Shown here one piece after another: positions 8,244 through 17,748 of a stretch of 64,000 nucleotides of DNA; position 1 is the first letter of the stretch; every line of letters begins with the position of its first letter. The position numbers and the translations under genes were made by a program. Location of the stretch: positions 1,116,001 to 1,180,000 of the forward strand of contig CBDBES010000002.1 of the NCBI GenBank assembly GCA_965204465.1, written 5' to 3'. The notes under the pieces were generated by a model that was not told the DNA's origin, searched no databases, and worked only from the letters and a program-made list of their open reading frames with translations. This DNA comes from CBDBES01 sp965204465. Lineage in GTDB: Bacteria > Spirochaetota > Leptospiria > Turneriellales > CBDBES01.

Positions 8244-9905
8244 ATGAAAAAAATAGGCAAAATAACAGCAACAGAGAAGATACCTACTACAATAGAAGAG
8301 TTTATTTTTTGGACAGATCGGAAAAGAATATTAAACCCATTCGATGTTGTGAAAGTAGAACATATCGATAACTCAATTACCTACGGTCAAATAGAAGAAA
8401 TATCTCATATCACCGATTCTGATAGCTTTATAAATAGTTATGTATCTAGTGATTTTGGGGATATTAATCATCAAGGTAATACTCAAAGATTGGGAATGAA
8501 TTTTGTAAAAGCCAGAGTTATTTTAAATGATCGAAATATATATACTCCCGTTTTACATGATAGCCCGGTAAGCCTAGCCGATCAAGAAGAAATAACGACT
8601 GCTTTAGGCTTAGATAACATAAAAAATCCAATTCCTTGCGGATACTTGCAAATGTATGAAGGCGGAAAGGATGAGGAAATTCGAATACCTGTAAATTTTA
8701 ATTCTAACTTTCTTATTGGCCCGGAAGGAGCTCATTTGAATATCACAGGTATATCTGGATTGGCTGCCAAGACTTCTTATGCTATGTTTCTCATGAAGGC
8801 AATCCAAAATAGAAAAATGGACTCCAATGACCCAGAAGAGACAAGTACCGCTTTTATTATTTTTAACGTAAAAGGCAGAGACCTTCTTGCCATAGACCAG
8901 ATAAATGAAGAACTCTCCGAAAAAGACAAATCTATCTATAAAGAATTGGAATGGTCCAATAAGCCATTTACGAATGTCAAATATTTTTATCCATATCATA
9001 AAGATAATCAAAATACCTATGCAAAAAATCAAGATATCAAATCACAAATTGACGAAGATAAAGCTTTTAAATATAAATATATCTGTGAAGATGATAAAGA
9101 ATATATTTCTTTATTTTTCAATCATATTGACGACCCAAATGAAACAATGGAATCTATTATAAGTGAAATTCTTAATGAACAAGGTGAATTTAGTAACATT
9201 GGAAACAGGGGTGACCTCAAAGAGAAAATAAAAGAACGTTCACAAGCCGGGAAAAGTAACGATAAAACGATTCCTGTCCAAAGCTGGCGTAAATTTAAGC
9301 GCATTATAGAAAAAGCTTTATCAAACAAAATTTTTGCTAACACAATAGATGAAAAAAATGATGAAATAAGGCTTGCCGATGAAATTAAAAAGATTCAGAA
9401 GAACGAAGCTTATGTGATCGATATTGCTAAATTAGACGAAAATATGCAATCTTTTGTGTTTGGTAGCGTTTTAGAGGCTATTTATGACCTCAAGCTTGGA
9501 GACTCTACTGATAGGGAAGAGAATATCATACCCTCTAAAATTATTATATTTATAGATGAGCTAAATAAATATGCCTCCAATGATGCACCCAAAAATTCTC
9601 CCATTCTACGGAAATTAATTGACATAACAGAACGAGGCCGTTCCTTAGGAATTATTCTATTCGGAGCCCAACAATTTAAGAGTGTAATCAATTCCAGAGT
9701 CAAGGGAAATTGCGCTACACTGGCTTACGGCCGTACTAATTCTATTGAAATTTCAGGTGGAGACTATAGATTTATTCCTAGTGTATATAAAAGCATAATG
9801 ACCCGTTTAAAGCAAGGAGAGTACATTATACAAAATCCCATATTCCGCTCACTTTTGAGCATTAAATTTCCAAAACCAGTTTACAGACAATTTAGAAATG
9901 GTTAG
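8244..9905 (+). CDS. herA: HerA-like DNA translocase (DUF87/FtsK-HerA ATPase)
   Basis: A 553-residue hexameric-type ATPase expected to pump DNA for its NurA partner. The N-terminus (IGKITATEKIPTTIEEFIF..., FDVVKVEH) matches the HAS-barrel of HerA proteins. The Walker A region is HLNITGISGLAAKTSYAMF (about residues 165-183), a bacterial HerA variant, and Walker B is KIIIFIDELNKYA with the acidic pair. Downstream are TERGRSLGIILFGAQQF (a sensor-like block) and RLKQGEYIIQNPIF, typical of the family. The gene is intact. It starts 8 nt after the NurA frame and overlaps the next gene by 8 nt, so co-translation is likely. Pairing with NurA makes the assignment secure; the biological target is unknown. 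Confidence 0.88.
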   Translation: MKKIGKITATEKIPTTIEEFIFWTDRKRILNPFDVVKVEHIDNSITYGQIEEISHITDSDSFINSYVSSDFGDINHQGNTQRLGMNFVKARVILNDRNIYTPVLHDSPVSLADQEEITTALGLDNIKNPIPCGYLQMYEGGKDEEIRIPVNFNSNFLIGPEGAHLNITGISGLAAKTSYAMFLMKAIQNRKMDSNDPEETSTAFIIFNVKGRDLLAIDQINEELSEKDKSIYKELEWSNKPFTNVKYFYPYHKDNQNTYAKNQDIKSQIDEDKAFKYKYICEDDKEYISLFFNHIDDPNETMESIISEILNEQGEFSNIGNRGDLKEKIKERSQAGKSNDKTIPVQSWRKFKRIIEKALSNKIFANTIDEKNDEIRLADEIKKIQKNEAYVIDIAKLDENMQSFVFGSVLEAIYDLKLGDSTDREENIIPSKIIIFIDELNKYASNDAPKNSPILRKLIDITERGRSLGIILFGAQQFKSVINSRVKGNCATLAYGRTNSIEISGGDYRFIPSVYKSIMTRLKQGEYIIQNPIFRSLLSIKFPKPVYRQFRNG

Positions 9906-11468
9906 AACTAGAATTGGAAAACATGCCATTGAAACCTTGACTGTAGGTATGTATGAAGACCCCAGGGCTGTATATAGAGAGTATGTACAAAACTCCGTTG
10001 ACCAAATTGATAAGGCCAAAAGACATAACAGATTTGAAGCTGACCATAAATTCAGTATTCATATAACGATTGATAAAAACAAAAGGAGTATTGAAATACA
10101 TGATAATGCTACCGGAATTGAAAGTAAAAAATCTTTAGAAATATTAAAACATATTGCCGAATCTGAAAAGGACTCCAAAAAAGATCGGGGGTTTCGAGGT
10201 ATTGGGAGATTGGGTGGGTTAGCATATTGTGATGAATTGATCTTTGAAACTAGTTTTGAGGGAGAAGAGCAAAAAAGCATAGTCAGGTGGAATGCTTTAA
10301 AATTAAAAAAACTGATCCGAGATAAAAGTAACAAACAAGAGGCCGGAGAGCTGATCGACGAGATTACCACTTATGATGTAGAAAAAGAAGAAAGTAAAGA
10401 ATATTTCTTCAAGGTGACAATGAACAATGTCTCCAATCTTGAACTTTTAAATGTGCATAATATAAGAGAATATCTGGAAATGGTTGCTCCGGTGTCTTAT
10501 AGTAATAGCTTGCTATTCGGGAAGAAAATTTATAACTATCTTGAATCAAAGGGTATACCCCATGTCAGTGAATATGATATCTATGTTAATAGTGACCAAA
10601 TCTTTAAACCTTACACAACCCACATCTATGAGACCTCAACTCATAGAAAAGAAAAATAGGAGAAATTCAAGATGTAGAACTATTTTACTTATCCAACTCA
10701 CAGAAGGAGCTTTTGGCATGGGGATGGTACGGAATTAATATCTTTGAATCTGTTCAGGTAAAAGCCTTACCTCAAATCAACAAAGCTCGTGGTATGAGAT
10801 TACGTAAGGGTAACATCCAGATAGGTGATGAGAGGTCCTTATCAAAACTCCATAAAGAAGACAGATTTAATCTATACCTTTTTGGGGAAATTCATGCAGT
10901 TCATGATGGGTTAATACCGAATGCCCGACGTGATTATTTTGAAGATAGTGAGGCTCTCGATGTCTTTGAAAAAGCTGTAAAAAATTACTTCCAGGAAGAA
11001 CGAAAAGGGCCAGATAAGATAATTCGTAATCAAAGCAATATTGCAAGTCACGTAAAGACCATTCAAAAACATGAGGAATTAAAGAAAGAATATGATAATC
11101 CTCAGAAAACTTATAATAACATAAGAGAAAGAGACGAATTAGAAAAGCAAATACAGTACACCGAAGTTCCTGCGGGTAAGGCTAAGGGTAAACTAGCAAG
11201 AATTCAAGACGACTTTAGAGATAATGCTAATGCTCCTTTAGAAACTATTTATAAAAAAATAACTGAGACTTTGGGCTCTTTAGCTGAGACTACTAATTCT
11301 GAACGTAATGGCCAAAAAAAAGTTTTATTTGAAACTGACTCTTTACATGCTCTAAACAAAAAAGAAAGAAAATTAGTCTCTAAGATATTTGAGATCATCA
11401 ATGACGTATTACCAAAAGAGTTGGCTGATAATCTCAGAGAAAAGATCAAAGAAAGTTTAAATGAGTAA
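9898..11468 (+). pseudogene. GHKL (Hsp90/histidine-kinase-like) ATPase, frameshifted
   Basis: Two frames together make one GHKL ATPase of about 523 residues. The first (9898-10659) has the N box REYVQNSVDQID, the G1 box IHDNATGI and the G2 box GFRGIGRLGGL of the Bergerat fold. It ends in a premature TAG. The second frame opens at 10647 and continues with IGEIQDVELFYLSNSQKELL, IQIGDERSLSKL, IHAVHDGLIPNARRDYFED and a coiled-coil C-terminus. The switch point is at 10648-10656 (an AGAAAAGAAAAA-type run); one additional A would restore a single frame. No canonical -1 slippery heptamer is present, so mutation, or an undercalled A run, is likelier than programmed shifting. The gene overlaps herA by 8 nt and the next gene by 8 nt. 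Confidence 0.78.
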
Positions 11469-11958
11469 ATACAAAAAAATACAGATTACGCTGGGTCAAT
11501 ATTCGATTTGGTTCGGTGTGAATTTTTTCTTATGTCTGTTGCCCATTATTGCTAATTACATTATTGGTATTGACAAAGATAAAATTTTTCTTTCGTTTCT
11601 ATCTTATTCCTATACCCTTTTGATTTCTAGTTATTACCTTTTTGATGCGTCTATATTCATTAAAACTAATCAATCAGATAACCGTTTACCTTCTGTAATA
11701 GGTTGGTGGACTCTCTTTTTTGCTTTCTTTAATTTAATGTTTTTGGCCATTTATCCTCAGATTCCTGAAAAGTTGAGAGAATTTCTTTCTTCAAGTTTTA
11801 TCACATATATTATCTTGACAGCTTTATTAATGTTCTTCTCCCTTTTACTTACTAAGAATGGGATTAAAGACTATGTTGAAAAAATTTCTGCAGATCAATC
11901 TCATGAAAAAAGTAAAAGGATATCTAAAAAAGTAAAGAATATGAAAGCTAAGGTCTAA
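11461..11958 (+). CDS. Small four-helix membrane protein in the NurA-HerA operon
   Basis: A 165-residue protein with about four predicted transmembrane helices (near residues 14-36, 43-62, 75-98 and 113-135) and a lysine-rich cytoplasmic tail. I do not recognise a family. It overlaps the GHKL gene by 8 nt and ends 1 nt before the DGQHR gene, so it belongs to the same transcript. A membrane protein inside a nuclease/translocase operon could be an anchor or an effector, as small membrane proteins are in several abortive-infection systems; this is inference only. Confidence 0.7.
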   Translation: MSKYKKIQITLGQYSIWFGVNFFLCLLPIIANYIIGIDKDKIFLSFLSYSYTLLISSYYLFDASIFIKTNQSDNRLPSVIGWWTLFFAFFNLMFLAIYPQIPEKLREFLSSSFITYIILTALLMFFSLLLTKNGIKDYVEKISADQSHEKSKRISKKVKNMKAKV

Positions 11959-11959
11959 A

Positions 11960-13336
11960 ATGAAAGACAATTCCATTTTACAAAAAATAAAAATACAAAA
12001 TAAAGAATTTCTTGAAATAAGTGTTTCTCTGGTCCAACAAAAAGAAAAGATATTTTATATCGGCATTATACCTGCAGAATTTTTTTTAGAGGTCTATACC
12101 GTCGAACCAACTGAATATGACATTGAGGAACAAAAGCTCTTAGCTCAAAGTTTTCCAGATGACAGAAGTTATTACGAATCTCGAATAGAAAAAATGCATA
12201 GCGCTATTGATACACAACCATTCCAAAGGAGAGAACAAAAAACAAGAGTCAATCAAATCAGCGAATTCTTAAATAAAGAAGAATATCCATTATTTCCAAA
12301 TACGATCATAACCTCTTGTAAGCTTTATGCTGATTCATCAAAACTAGAGGAATTATCAGAAGATAAGAAGCAGGTAGAAGAAATATACGAGAGCTCTCTT
12401 TCATTTTTACAAGAGAGAGATCAGGGAATATACTTATACATTCCCTACAAAAAAAATTCTCTTTTGGTCATTGACGGACAACATCGAGTTAAGGGCTTGC
12501 AAGAGGCTGGAAACGAGGTCATTAATAACTACAACTTACTAGTCTCATTCATTGTTGGCTATGATCGGTCTGCTGTTGCTAATCTTTTTTATACCATTAA
12601 TTATACTCAAAAAAGTGTTAATAAATCACTTCTTTATCATTTAATGGGCGAATTTAGCAAGGATTTAGATGAAATTACTTTTATGCATGAAACAGTGAAG
12701 CTTTTAAATGAATTAGAAAAATCTCCTTTCTATGAGAAAATAAAAATGTTAGGCCATGTGCCCAAAGACCTTCCGAGAGAGAAAAAAGAAAAAATGACTC
12801 TCTCTCAAGCTTTTTTAGTCGATTATCTTTCCCCAACAATATCAATCCAATCAAAGAATAGTATACATCAGCCTGTATTTTTATATTATTTCAAGAAAGA
12901 AAAAGAACAAATAGAAATTATTCGGTTTATAATTAAATTTTTTTCTGCCATTAGATCTCTCAAACCTAAAGATTGGAATAGCCCTAAAGATAATATTCTT
13001 TGTAAATCAGTTTGTATAGGTGCATTCATAAAAATGATGCATTTCTTTTTCGTAAAGCTTTTTATTGATGAATGCGAAAAGAAGCCTGAAAAAATTAAAG
13101 ACATCACTGAAGACGAATTAAAAGATAAATTAAAGGGGGTCGAAAAATTGAATTTTTCTAAAGAAGGTCCTTTTGGCAGCACGGGAGGTGCGGGAGGACT
13201 AAATGATATTAAGAAAAATATGATCAAAGAAATAGATTATTTTGAAACAGACAATTATGAAATTTTTTTAAGTAGCTATAAGTCAAATTACATGAATCCT
13301 TTTAAAGAATGGCTGGCAAAAAATGTCACGGAATAA
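11960..13336 (+). CDS. DGQHR-domain protein (DndB-like)
   Basis: A 458-residue protein with the diagnostic DGQHR motif in LLVIDGQHRVKGLQEAG (Asp172). Other family features are the upstream RVNQISEFLN and FPNTIITSC segments and a downstream VANLFYTINYTQKSVNKSL block, where DGQHR proteins carry their F.x.IN motif. Known relatives include DndB, the regulator of DNA phosphorothioation clusters, and proteins of deazaguanine DNA-modification clusters; their exact chemistry is unsettled. No DndACDE or Dpd modification enzymes are seen nearby. The gene starts 1 nt after the membrane protein gene and overlaps the radical SAM gene by 14 nt. A glycine-rich linker (GSTGGAGG) lies near residue 413. Confidence 0.82.
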   Translation: MKDNSILQKIKIQNKEFLEISVSLVQQKEKIFYIGIIPAEFFLEVYTVEPTEYDIEEQKLLAQSFPDDRSYYESRIEKMHSAIDTQPFQRREQKTRVNQISEFLNKEEYPLFPNTIITSCKLYADSSKLEELSEDKKQVEEIYESSLSFLQERDQGIYLYIPYKKNSLLVIDGQHRVKGLQEAGNEVINNYNLLVSFIVGYDRSAVANLFYTINYTQKSVNKSLLYHLMGEFSKDLDEITFMHETVKLLNELEKSPFYEKIKMLGHVPKDLPREKKEKMTLSQAFLVDYLSPTISIQSKNSIHQPVFLYYFKKEKEQIEIIRFIIKFFSAIRSLKPKDWNSPKDNILCKSVCIGAFIKMMHFFFVKLFIDECEKKPEKIKDITEDELKDKLKGVEKLNFSKEGPFGSTGGAGGLNDIKKNMIKEIDYFETDNYEIFLSSYKSNYMNPFKEWLAKNVTE

Positions 13337-15353
13337 ATCACAAAATATCTTACTAGTTGAGCCTAACTATAAAAATAAGTACCCCCCCATAGGACTCATG
13401 AAAATTGCCGCATATCATCGGAAGCGGGGTGATTATGTTACTTTTTTTAAAGGCGATCTAAGAGACATAATTATTGTCCGACTTTATGAAGAATGTCTTA
13501 TTAAAATGACTAACATAGATAATTCCATAATGTGGCAAGAATATGATCAATCAATTAAAAGCTTTATAAAAACTTACAGCTCATCATACTTAAAAGAAAT
13601 TCCCGTCCAAAATGCTAAATATAGAGCATTGCTATTGGAAGCTCTAAATGACACTGCCAGACAGTATAGAAATAAGGTATACTGGAAAACTCTCTCATGG
13701 GATAGAATTTATATAACCACTCTTTTTACTTTTTATTGGAAAATTACGATTGAAACGATAGAATTTCTTAAGCCATTTGTTCAAGACTTAAATGATTTAA
13801 AAGTTGGTGGAGTCATGGCAAGTCTATTACCCAAGGAAATTGAAAATGAAACTGGTATTAAACCTTATGAGGGTCTTTTGGATAGACCCGGTATTTTTGA
13901 CCCAGATTCAGAGGAGGTCATAGATGACCTTCCTTTAGATTATTCAATCCTATATGAGATTGACTATAAATATCCCACCGGCAGTGCCTATTTTACTTTT
14001 ATGACGAAAGGATGCACTCGCACATGCGCTTTTTGTTCGGTCCCTAAACTAGAACCAATCTATAAAGAGAAAATTCCAACAGCTGGAAAATTTGAAAAAA
14101 TAAAGAAAGAATATGGAGAACAAAAAGATCTTTTACTCATGGATAATAATGTACTGGCTTCTCCTCGCTTTCCAGAAATCATACAGGAAATTAAAGATAT
14201 GGGTTTTTCAAAAGATAATCGCTTTATTGAACCCAACCAATTAGACATTGCGGTAAGGAATCTAAAGAGAGGTGTAAATGATAAAGCTTATATCAAGCGA
14301 AGTTTTGAAATTATACATGATTTTTTAAAAAAACTTCAAGAAAAAGGACCTCCTGTCGCAGACCATTTATATTCTTTACTTATGCAATATAAGTTGAATA
14401 AACTTTCGACTATTTCAAAAGAAAATTTTTTGAAAGCCTACAATGAAATCGATCAGGTTTATGAGAGTTATCGTAGTAAGAGTCCTAAAAAAAGATATGT
14501 TGATTTCAATCAAGGTGTTGATTGTCGATATATTGATGACAGTAAAATGAAGCTACTGAGTGAAATCCCAATTCGACCATTGAGAATCGCTTTTGACTAT
14601 TTTAGCTTACGGGAGAAATATATCAATTCAGTTGAATTGGCTGATAAATATGGTATAAAAGATTTATCCAATTATATTTTATATAATTTCAAGGACTCTC
14701 CAGAAGACCTTTATAAGCGTCTCGAGATAAATATTAAACTAATGGAGAGATTAAATGTTAAGATATTCTCTTTCCCTATGAAGTATATTCCTTTATTTGG
14801 TGAAGAATCTAAAAACAGAGATCATATTGGTCGTAAGTGGAATAGGAAATTCATTAGAGCAATTCAAAGTATATTGAATGTCACAAAGGGAATTGTAGCG
14901 CCCAATAAGAATTTCTTCTATAAAGCATTTGGCAAGAATTTAGAAAAATACTACGAAATTCTGCATATGCCGGAGCAATTGATTATCTATAGAAAATTAT
15001 TTGAAGATATTGGAATTACCAAGATATGGAAAAGAGAATTTAGGAGTCTCAGTAAAGAAGAAAAATCTTTAGTAGTACCGATCATTTATAATAATTGTTT
15101 TGACAAAATAGATCATAATTTAACTCATAAATTAAAATATTTTCTATCATTCTATCAGATTCAAAATAAAGATGTTTATGAAATGGATAAGGATCATGAA
15201 AAAATCAAAAAGAAATTTAACCATTTAATAAATCAAGACATATCTATGAACTTAACCTTGACCTACGAATTTGAGATCGATCATCAAAATACAGAAAGAA
15301 AAACTGAAATATTATCTTTTACAGAGAATAGCACCTCATCTTCTTCTGGATAA
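13323..15353 (+). CDS. B12-binding-like radical SAM protein
   Basis: A 676-residue protein with the radical SAM cluster motif CTRTCAFC (Cys231, Cys235, Cys238), expected to hold a 4Fe-4S cluster that cleaves S-adenosylmethionine. The first 45 residues (NILLVEPNYKNKYPPIGLMKIAAYHRKRG) match the opening of the cobalamin-binding-like domain found before many radical SAM domains. The C-terminal 350 residues are long, alpha-rich and unrecognised. It overlaps the DGQHR gene by 14 nt and is the last gene of the operon. A nucleic-acid modification role is suggested by the neighbour but is not shown by the sequence. The following 220 nt (15354-15573) show no gene or clear terminator. Confidence 0.82.
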   Translation: MSRNKSQNILLVEPNYKNKYPPIGLMKIAAYHRKRGDYVTFFKGDLRDIIIVRLYEECLIKMTNIDNSIMWQEYDQSIKSFIKTYSSSYLKEIPVQNAKYRALLLEALNDTARQYRNKVYWKTLSWDRIYITTLFTFYWKITIETIEFLKPFVQDLNDLKVGGVMASLLPKEIENETGIKPYEGLLDRPGIFDPDSEEVIDDLPLDYSILYEIDYKYPTGSAYFTFMTKGCTRTCAFCSVPKLEPIYKEKIPTAGKFEKIKKEYGEQKDLLLMDNNVLASPRFPEIIQEIKDMGFSKDNRFIEPNQLDIAVRNLKRGVNDKAYIKRSFEIIHDFLKKLQEKGPPVADHLYSLLMQYKLNKLSTISKENFLKAYNEIDQVYESYRSKSPKKRYVDFNQGVDCRYIDDSKMKLLSEIPIRPLRIAFDYFSLREKYINSVELADKYGIKDLSNYILYNFKDSPEDLYKRLEINIKLMERLNVKIFSFPMKYIPLFGEESKNRDHIGRKWNRKFIRAIQSILNVTKGIVAPNKNFFYKAFGKNLEKYYEILHMPEQLIIYRKLFEDIGITKIWKREFRSLSKEEKSLVVPIIYNNCFDKIDHNLTHKLKYFLSFYQIQNKDVYEMDKDHEKIKKKFNHLINQDISMNLTLTYEFEIDHQNTERKTEILSFTENSTSSSSG

Positions 15354-15573
15354 TGAATGTTTGGTTTATCTGTTGTTTCACCAAAATATTTTAATAGAGA
15401 CTAAACAATATATTTGCCTATCAGTGATTTCTCTTAAAGGCTATGTGTCATTTTCAGTAGATAATATTACAAGCCTATCATCAATATTTCAATTGTTACC
15501 CCCCTATTTTTAGATAGCGGCTAGCGCAAATTAACTCTTACAAAAGAATGACGATTGCTCAACTATAAAAAAA

Positions 15574-17700
15574 TTAAAGTTCGTCTTTCATGAGACGATA
15601 TTGGTTGATCTTATTATTTAAGGTAATTCTGTTCAAACCCAATGCAGCGGCTGTTTTACTCTTTTGATAAAAGTTTTTCTTTAAAACTTTTTTGATCAAT
15701 GTAAATTCAAAACTCTTTAGCATATCACGATAATAATTACCAGACGTAGAAGTGGACAATATCTCATCCATTACAGAAGATAAATTCCGATCTGGTATAT
15801 CTGCATTATTTAGGATAGGGATATTTCCGTTTATCACCATAGAATTATCTTGGGATGAGTCATTTTGATCTGTTTTATTTTCCTCTTTAGGTATTTGTAG
15901 ATCATCCAACTGAATTTTTTCTCTTTGGCCTAATACAATGGCTCTTTCCAGTATATTTTCCAGTTCTCTTACATTCCCCGGGAAATGATATCTTTCTAAT
16001 CTTTGTAATGCTTCTTTAGAGATTGATTTAATTTTTTTACCATTCTGCCTGGATATTCTTTTGATCAGATGCTGTACTAAAATAGGAAGATCATTTTTTC
16101 TCTCTCTAAGAGGCGGAATTTCCAAGCGTATTACATTTAGTCTGTAATAAAGATCTTCTCTGAATTTTTTTTGTTGTATCAATTTTTCAAGAGATGCATT
16201 CGTGGCTGTAATGATCCTGACATCTACCTTAAAGACCCTGTTACTGCCCAGAGGAGAAAATTCTCTTTCCTGTAATATCCTGAGTATTTTAGACTGCAGC
16301 TGATAATCCATTTCTCCAATTTCATCTAAAAAAATAGTACCTTTATGAGCAATTAAAAATTTTCCCTTTTTTTCCTCTTCTGCTCCTGTGAAAGCTCCTT
16401 TGGCATAACCGAATAGCTCACTCTCTAATAACTCAGAAGGTATAGCAGCACAATTGATCTTCACCAGAGCATTATTTCTACGAATGGAATTTTGATGTAA
16501 AGCAGATGCGATCAATTCCTTGCCAGTGCCAGATTCACCCACAATAAGAACAGAGCTATTAGAATCAGCAACCATATGCATTTTTTTGAATAAGTTCATC
16601 ATCTGATCGCTTCTACCAATGATATTAGCAAAAGAATAATTCTTATGTAATTGCCTCTTCAAAAAGATATTTTCATAGCGTATATCATTCGTGGTTTTTT
16701 CTATCAGATTTTGGATCTGCATTGACTGTGAAAATAAAGAAGAAAGAATTTGTACCAGAAAAGTATAATCTTCAAAAGAAGATTGAGACTGATATGGTAT
16801 TTCCATTGAAAATACCGCCTTGCATTCTCCATCCAAAATAATAGGAGACGCAAAAAAGCTTATTCTTTTACGGTTTCTGATCTTGCCACTTTTATTTAGA
16901 AATTTTTTATCTTCATTGATATCAGAAATAGCAATGGCCTTCTTGCTGGAAAAAACTTTTCCAGTAGTACCTTCTGCGGGGGAATAATAACTTTTTAATT
17001 TTTCCTGTTCTGTGTAATTATATGCGGCCACAATGCATAATTCGTTTCTGGCCTTATCATAGGCATAAATTCCGGCTCTATCCAGAGTAATTTTCTCCTG
17101 TAAAAATTCTATCGTTTTATGAAAGGTTACTTCAAATTTAGGATAATACCCTATATGGCTGCTTACTTTTAGCAATAATTCCTGTATATAGGTTCTATGC
17201 TTCATATTTTCTAAAGTTTGCTGATTTGTGATGATCTGAGCTGCATAGCCAGATAATATCTCCAAATATTCTTCATGTGAATTGATGAATGCATCAAGAG
17301 AAGAAGAGTCTACAGAGACGACTCCAAAACTTTTACCACCTACCTTCAATGGAACCGCTAACTCTGATAAAATATCCGACCTTACCTGAACGTAGTGAGC
17401 GTCTTTTCGTATATCACCTATATTTTTAGTCCTGCCAGTTAAAATACATCTACCCGTAACTCCTTCCCCTATTTTCAATTTAAGTTCTTTCGCCACAAGT
17501 GGATCGATTCCTTTAAAGGCCTTTATTTCTAGAAATTCTCTTTTGTCATCCAACAAAGATATGCTTCCAGAATCTGCTTTTGTAACTTCCACCGCCTGGC
17601 TCAATATCATTTCCAAAAGCCTCTCTGTATTACTTTCAGATAGTAAGCTAAGGCTAAGTTCATGCAATGCAATGAGAGGATTATGGAATATTTGTTGCAT
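15574..17700 (-). CDS. Sigma-54-dependent activator with two GAF domains
   Basis: A 708-residue enhancer-binding protein that would activate RNA polymerase with sigma-54. The N-terminal half has two GAF sensor domains (about residues 20-160 and 185-330; the first reads KADSGSISLLDD ... GEGVTGRC). The AAA+ domain carries Walker A GESGTGKELIASALH, the sigma-54 contact loop KGAFTGAEEEKKGKF, Walker B HKGTIFLDEIGEMD and the arginine-finger region YRLNVIRLEIPPLRER. A Fis-type helix-turn-helix (KTAAALGLNRITLNNKIN) ends the protein. All catalytic motifs are intact, in contrast to the degenerate relative at 46192. Ligand and target genes are unknown. Confidence 0.92.
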   Translation of the reverse strand: MQQIFHNPLIALHELSLSLLSESNTERLLEMILSQAVEVTKADSGSISLLDDKREFLEIKAFKGIDPLVAKELKLKIGEGVTGRCILTGRTKNIGDIRKDAHYVQVRSDILSELAVPLKVGGKSFGVVSVDSSSLDAFINSHEEYLEILSGYAAQIITNQQTLENMKHRTYIQELLLKVSSHIGYYPKFEVTFHKTIEFLQEKITLDRAGIYAYDKARNELCIVAAYNYTEQEKLKSYYSPAEGTTGKVFSSKKAIAISDINEDKKFLNKSGKIRNRKRISFFASPIILDGECKAVFSMEIPYQSQSSFEDYTFLVQILSSLFSQSMQIQNLIEKTTNDIRYENIFLKRQLHKNYSFANIIGRSDQMMNLFKKMHMVADSNSSVLIVGESGTGKELIASALHQNSIRRNNALVKINCAAIPSELLESELFGYAKGAFTGAEEEKKGKFLIAHKGTIFLDEIGEMDYQLQSKILRILQEREFSPLGSNRVFKVDVRIITATNASLEKLIQQKKFREDLYYRLNVIRLEIPPLRERKNDLPILVQHLIKRISRQNGKKIKSISKEALQRLERYHFPGNVRELENILERAIVLGQREKIQLDDLQIPKEENKTDQNDSSQDNSMVINGNIPILNNADIPDRNLSSVMDEILSTSTSGNYYRDMLKSFEFTLIKKVLKKNFYQKSKTAAALGLNRITLNNKINQYRLMKDEL

Positions 17701-17748
17701 ATATTTTGAACCTATTCGTATATGTTGATCTTTTAAGTATAACTTAAA

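Noticed and set aside
10645..10659. Programmed -1 frameshift in the GHKL gene
   Set aside because: No slippery heptamer in the correct phase and no clear downstream stem; mutation or miscalled A run fits better.
11960..15353. Phosphorothioation (Dnd) or deazaguanine (Dpd) DNA modification cluster
   Set aside because: Only the DGQHR protein is shared; no DndA/C/D/E, DpdA or transglycosylase gene is visible.
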